Source of the DNA: Campylobacterales bacterium
GTDB taxonomy: Bacteria; Campylobacterota; Campylobacteria; Campylobacterales; JAADDG01
DNA length: 6,272 nt
Assembly (NCBI GenBank): GCA_027009865.1
Contig: JALVCR010000319.1
Coordinates: forward strand, 1-6,272
Direction: 5' to 3'
The notes under the pieces were generated by a model that searched no databases, was not told the origin of the DNA, and saw nothing but the letters and a program-made list of their open reading frames with translations. A program made the translations under genes and the position numbers. Shown here piece after piece: positions 3,633-6,272 of the stretch (the first letter of the stretch is position 1; every line of letters begins with the position of its first letter).

Positions 3633-6272
3633 ATGAAAAGAGGATTTAGGATACTGTTTATTTTTTTACTTTTTGTTTTTGTCGGTTTTTTGAATGCAAA
3701 AGATTCAAATAAAAAAGTTGAAGATTTTGTAGAGCGTCTTTACAAAAACATTTTAAACAGAACTCCCGACGATGCGGGAAAAAATTTTTGGGTTAAGAAG
3801 CTTTTGTATGAGAATACAAGCGCTACAAATGTAGCTCATCAATTTTTTATAAGCAAAGAGTTTGAAGATTCCAATTTATCAGATGAAGAGTTTGTAAAAA
3901 GAATGTATAAAACTCTTTTAAACAGAGAGCCTGAACCTACCGGACTTAGCTATTGGGTAAATGAGATGAAAAATCACAACAGACATAGAGATCAGATTTT
4001 TTACGGATTTGCCCTCTCAGATGAGTTTACGAATCTTACTCAAAACGATTATGGAATATTGGCTCATAATAAAAATGATGAAAGAGTAGCCTTTATAGAG
4101 AGGTTTTATAATATAGTTTTAAATAGAAGAGCCGACGGAGCTGGGCTTGAGTATTGGAACGAACAGCTTAAAACAAAGAAAAAGAGCGCAAAAGATATAG
4201 CGTTGGGATTTTTTTTATCAAAAGAGTTTGAGAACAGAAATCTAAGCGATGAAGATTTTTTAACTATTGTTTATAGAACTTTAATGAATAGAGAGCCTGA
4301 TAAAGAAGGGTTTGATTTTTGGAAAAAGAAGCTAAAAGAGGGGAAAGATAGAGAGTATATTGTAAAAGCATTTTTAGATTCCCCCGAATTTAGGGAAATT
4401 ACAAAGAGCTATCTTGGAGATTATAACGTAGATATACAAATAAACGAGGTTATGGCGGCTAACACTAAAACAGCTTATGACAGGGATTTTTTTAATTTCT
4501 CCGATTGGATTGAGATTAAAAATAATGAAGATAGAGATATAAATCTCTCAGGATACTATATAAGCGACGATATTAAAGAGAAGAAGTTTCAAATAGGCAA
4601 TGTAGTTATTAAAGCTAAAGGGTATAAGCTCTTTTGGGCAGATGAGAAGAACGGTATTTTAAAAGAGGTTCATACAAATTTTAAACTATCAAGCAAAGGG
4701 GAGAGCATTGTTTTGTTCGATCCTTTGGGGGATGTGGTCTCTTACATGAGATATAGAGAGCAAGATAGCGATATCTCTTATGGAGTCTCTCCAAAAGGGA
4801 AGTTTATATATATGCAGCCAACACCAAAAGCTCCAAATCTTGGAGGGCTTCCTGTTTTAAAAAGATCAAATCCTCCAAAATTTTCTTTGAAAGAGGGATT
4901 CTATAACTCTCCTCAAATTTTATCTTTTGAAGATATAGGCAAAAGAGATAAAATTTATTACACTCTTGACGGGTCAAATCCAAGCAAAAACTCTCTTCTT
5001 TACTCATCTCCTATAAAAATAGATAAAACAACCGTTGTAAGGGCGGTTAGATATAGCGAGAATCTTTTTGAGAGTAAAATTGTTACTAAAACATATTTTA
5101 TAGATGAAAATTCGACCCTTCCGGTTGTATCTTTAAGCATAGATCCAAAATATCTTTACGATGATGAGATGGGAATCTATACGGTTGGGAAAAACGGCGC
5201 TCCTTCAAAAGGGTGTTTTGGTCCTAAAGTGGCTAATTTTTACCAAGATTGGGAGAGAGCGGCTAATGTGGAGTATTTTGATAAAAACAAAAGTTTGGGA
5301 TTTAATATCGATGTCGGCGTAGAGATTATGGGACATTGTTCAAGATCGGTTCCTCAAAAATCTTTTGCTATTAAAATTAAGAAAAAGTATGGAATAGATA
5401 AGCTTGAGTATAAATTATTTGACGATAAAAACATTTATGAATTTGAAGATTTTATTTTAAGAAATTCCGGCAATGATTGGGGTAAGAGTATGTTAAGGGA
5501 TGGCTTTATGCAAACCTTAATAAAAGATACTACAGATGTTGACAGGCAGGCTTATAAACCAGCCTTAGTGTTTTTAAATGGGAAATTTTGGGGGCTTTAT
5601 AATATAAGAGAGAAGATAAATAAAGACTATCTAAAAAACAATAGAAAAGTGAAAAAAGTTGATCTTTTAGAAAACAATGCCTATCCTTTGGAAGGAAGCA
5701 GAGAGGAGTATGACAAACTGATAGACTATATAAAAGATAATGATTTATCTAATGATGAGGCTTATGATTATGTAGCTTCCAAAATAGATATAGACGAATT
5801 TATAGATTATGAGATTTCTGAGATATTTTTTGGAAATTGGGATTGGCCAGGAAATAACGTGAGATATTGGAGAGAGCAAAAAGAGGATGGAAAATGGAGA
5901 TGGATAATATTTGATACCGATTTTGGATTTTCTCTAAGAGATAGCGTAGCGGGAGTCGATTATAATCTCTTAGAGGTTGCCACAACCAAAGGAGATTCCT
6001 GGCCAAATCCGGAATGGTCAACATTTTTGATTAGAAATCTTCTAAAAAACGATAAATTCAAAGAGAGATTTATATCAAAATTTATGACTCATTTAAGCTA
6101 TACTTTTAAACCAAATAGAGTAATATCCATCTTAGATTCTCTATCTTCGGTAATCGAGCCTGAGATTCCAAGAGCTTATAAAAGATGGCCTAAAATTCAT
6201 CTTGAAGGGGATGTAAACGATTATTACAGCAATTATCAGACTATAGATGAGTGGAGAGACGAAATAGAGAAG
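3633..6272 (+). CDS. Secreted CotH-family atypical kinase with DUF4214 repeats, lamin-tail and chitobiase-like domains (3' truncated)
   Basis: All 880 codons to the right edge are open, and the C-terminus lies outside. Residues 1-22 are a signal peptide: KRGFR, a hydrophobic run, likely cleavage after FLNA. The mature part holds four DUF4214 units (29-256). A lamin-tail-like beta domain follows (about 267-402; INEVMAAN, DWIEI, LSGYYISDD). Next is a chitobiase C-terminal/Fn3-associated-type domain (413-490; YYTLDGSNPS, LYSSPI, VVRAVRY). From 496 on is a CotH kinase domain: LPVVSLSID, VGVEIMGH-x-SRS-x-PQKSFAIKI (561-582), FILRN, FLNGKFWGLYNIRE (647-660), N735-W-D737 with N741/N742, and WIIFDTDFGF (757-766). 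CotH of Bacillus phosphorylates spore-coat proteins. Here the conserved Asp pairs suggest activity, with D737 as candidate catalytic residue and D761/D763 in a DFG-like metal site; substrate and activity are unknown. The signal peptide implies action outside the cytoplasm. The start is supported by the signal peptide and by AAGG upstream. The calls come from motif recognition; the CotH call is firm and the two beta domains somewhat less so. Confidence 0.9.
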   Translation, partial: MKRGFRILFIFLLFVFVGFLNAKDSNKKVEDFVERLYKNILNRTPDDAGKNFWVKKLLYENTSATNVAHQFFISKEFEDSNLSDEEFVKRMYKTLLNREPEPTGLSYWVNEMKNHNRHRDQIFYGFALSDEFTNLTQNDYGILAHNKNDERVAFIERFYNIVLNRRADGAGLEYWNEQLKTKKKSAKDIALGFFLSKEFENRNLSDEDFLTIVYRTLMNREPDKEGFDFWKKKLKEGKDREYIVKAFLDSPEFREITKSYLGDYNVDIQINEVMAANTKTAYDRDFFNFSDWIEIKNNEDRDINLSGYYISDDIKEKKFQIGNVVIKAKGYKLFWADEKNGILKEVHTNFKLSSKGESIVLFDPLGDVVSYMRYREQDSDISYGVSPKGKFIYMQPTPKAPNLGGLPVLKRSNPPKFSLKEGFYNSPQILSFEDIGKRDKIYYTLDGSNPSKNSLLYSSPIKIDKTTVVRAVRYSENLFESKIVTKTYFIDENSTLPVVSLSIDPKYLYDDEMGIYTVGKNGAPSKGCFGPKVANFYQDWERAANVEYFDKNKSLGFNIDVGVEIMGHCSRSVPQKSFAIKIKKKYGIDKLEYKLFDDKNIYEFEDFILRNSGNDWGKSMLRDGFMQTLIKDTTDVDRQAYKPALVFLNGKFWGLYNIREKINKDYLKNNRKVKKVDLLENNAYPLEGSREEYDKLIDYIKDNDLSNDEAYDYVASKIDIDEFIDYEISEIFFGNWDWPGNNVRYWREQKEDGKWRWIIFDTDFGFSLRDSVAGVDYNLLEVATTKGDSWPNPEWSTFLIRNLLKNDKFKERFISKFMTHLSYTFKPNRVISILDSLSSVIEPEIPRAYKRWPKIHLEGDVNDYYSNYQTIDEWRDEIEK
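3717..4400 (+). repeat. Four tandem DUF4214 units in the CotH-family protein
   Basis: Units lie at about residues 29-82, 83-135, 150-204 and 205-256. Each repeats the pattern F-x-x-x-x-Y-x-x-x-L/M-NR, then a G two to four residues before a W, K-rich helix, a GF/FF/AF, S-x-EF. Units 1-2 and 3-4 are each joined by NLSDE(E/D)F, so the array looks like a duplicated pair separated by a 15-residue linker rich in Asn and Asp (about 135-150). Units 3-4 are the closest match to the pair in the surface protein at the left edge. The repeats are degenerate at the DNA level, so this is an old protein duplication. Confidence 0.8.

Noticed and set aside
4804..6024. Short minus-strand ORFs inside the CotH-family gene (4804-5007, 5800-6024)
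   Set aside because: They sit opposite recognisable chitobiase-like and CotH kinase domains and have no independent support.
3633..6272. CotH gene as evidence of sporulation
   Set aside because: CotH domains occur widely in non-sporulating bacteria and in eukaryotes. The signal peptide and added domains point to an exported protein, and nothing else here is sporulation-related.
1..6272. CRISPR arrays, tRNA or rRNA genes, insertion sequences, toxin-antitoxin or phage genes
   Set aside because: I saw no regularly spaced direct repeats, tRNA-like cloverleaf, terminal inverted repeats, transposase or phage motifs. The only repeats are the protein-level DUF4214 units.

Overview
The DNA is AT-rich and densely packed. 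It carries a class II DAHP synthase, a Bpt-type leucyltransferase, and short intergenic gaps with TATAAT-type promoters. This fits a member of the Campylobacterota (epsilonproteobacteria), possibly a free-living one. The placement rests on gene content, base composition and family resemblance read by eye, not on a database search.

Layout. (1) Positions 2-850, + strand: the 3' end of a gene that enters from the left edge. It encodes the C-terminal 282 residues of a probable surface protein: the end of a 'choice-of-anchor Q' beta-helix region, a DUF11-like beta-sandwich, and a C-terminal pair of DUF4214 units. (2) Positions 819-2046, - strand: a two-gene unit. It holds a 145-residue membrane-anchored, probably coiled-coil protein of unknown function and, overlapping it by 14 bp, bpt (aspartate/glutamate leucyltransferase of the N-degron pathway). 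The 3' end of bpt overlaps the 3' end of gene 1 by 32 bp on the opposite strand. (3) Positions 2047-2134: a compact divergent promoter region. (4) Positions 2138-3493, + strand: class II DAHP synthase, the first enzyme of the shikimate pathway, followed by a perfect 10-bp terminator hairpin. (5) Positions 3633 to the right edge, + strand: a secreted CotH-family protein of at least 880 residues, with its own promoter and no stop codon in the window. Its order is signal peptide, four DUF4214 units, lamin-tail domain, chitobiase-like/Fn3-associated domain, CotH atypical kinase domain.

How the genes relate. The middle block (leucyltransferase unit and DAHP synthase) is cytoplasmic housekeeping. 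The two outer genes are exported, multidomain proteins that share a homologous DUF4214 pair: about 48 of 104 residues are identical by hand alignment between gene 1 and units 3-4 of the CotH protein. The most interesting signal is this combination: a probable extracytoplasmic CotH kinase with a DUF4214 array, near a beta-helix surface protein carrying the same module, in a lineage that does not sporulate. A functional link between the two, such as co-localisation or kinase and substrate, is only a hypothesis.
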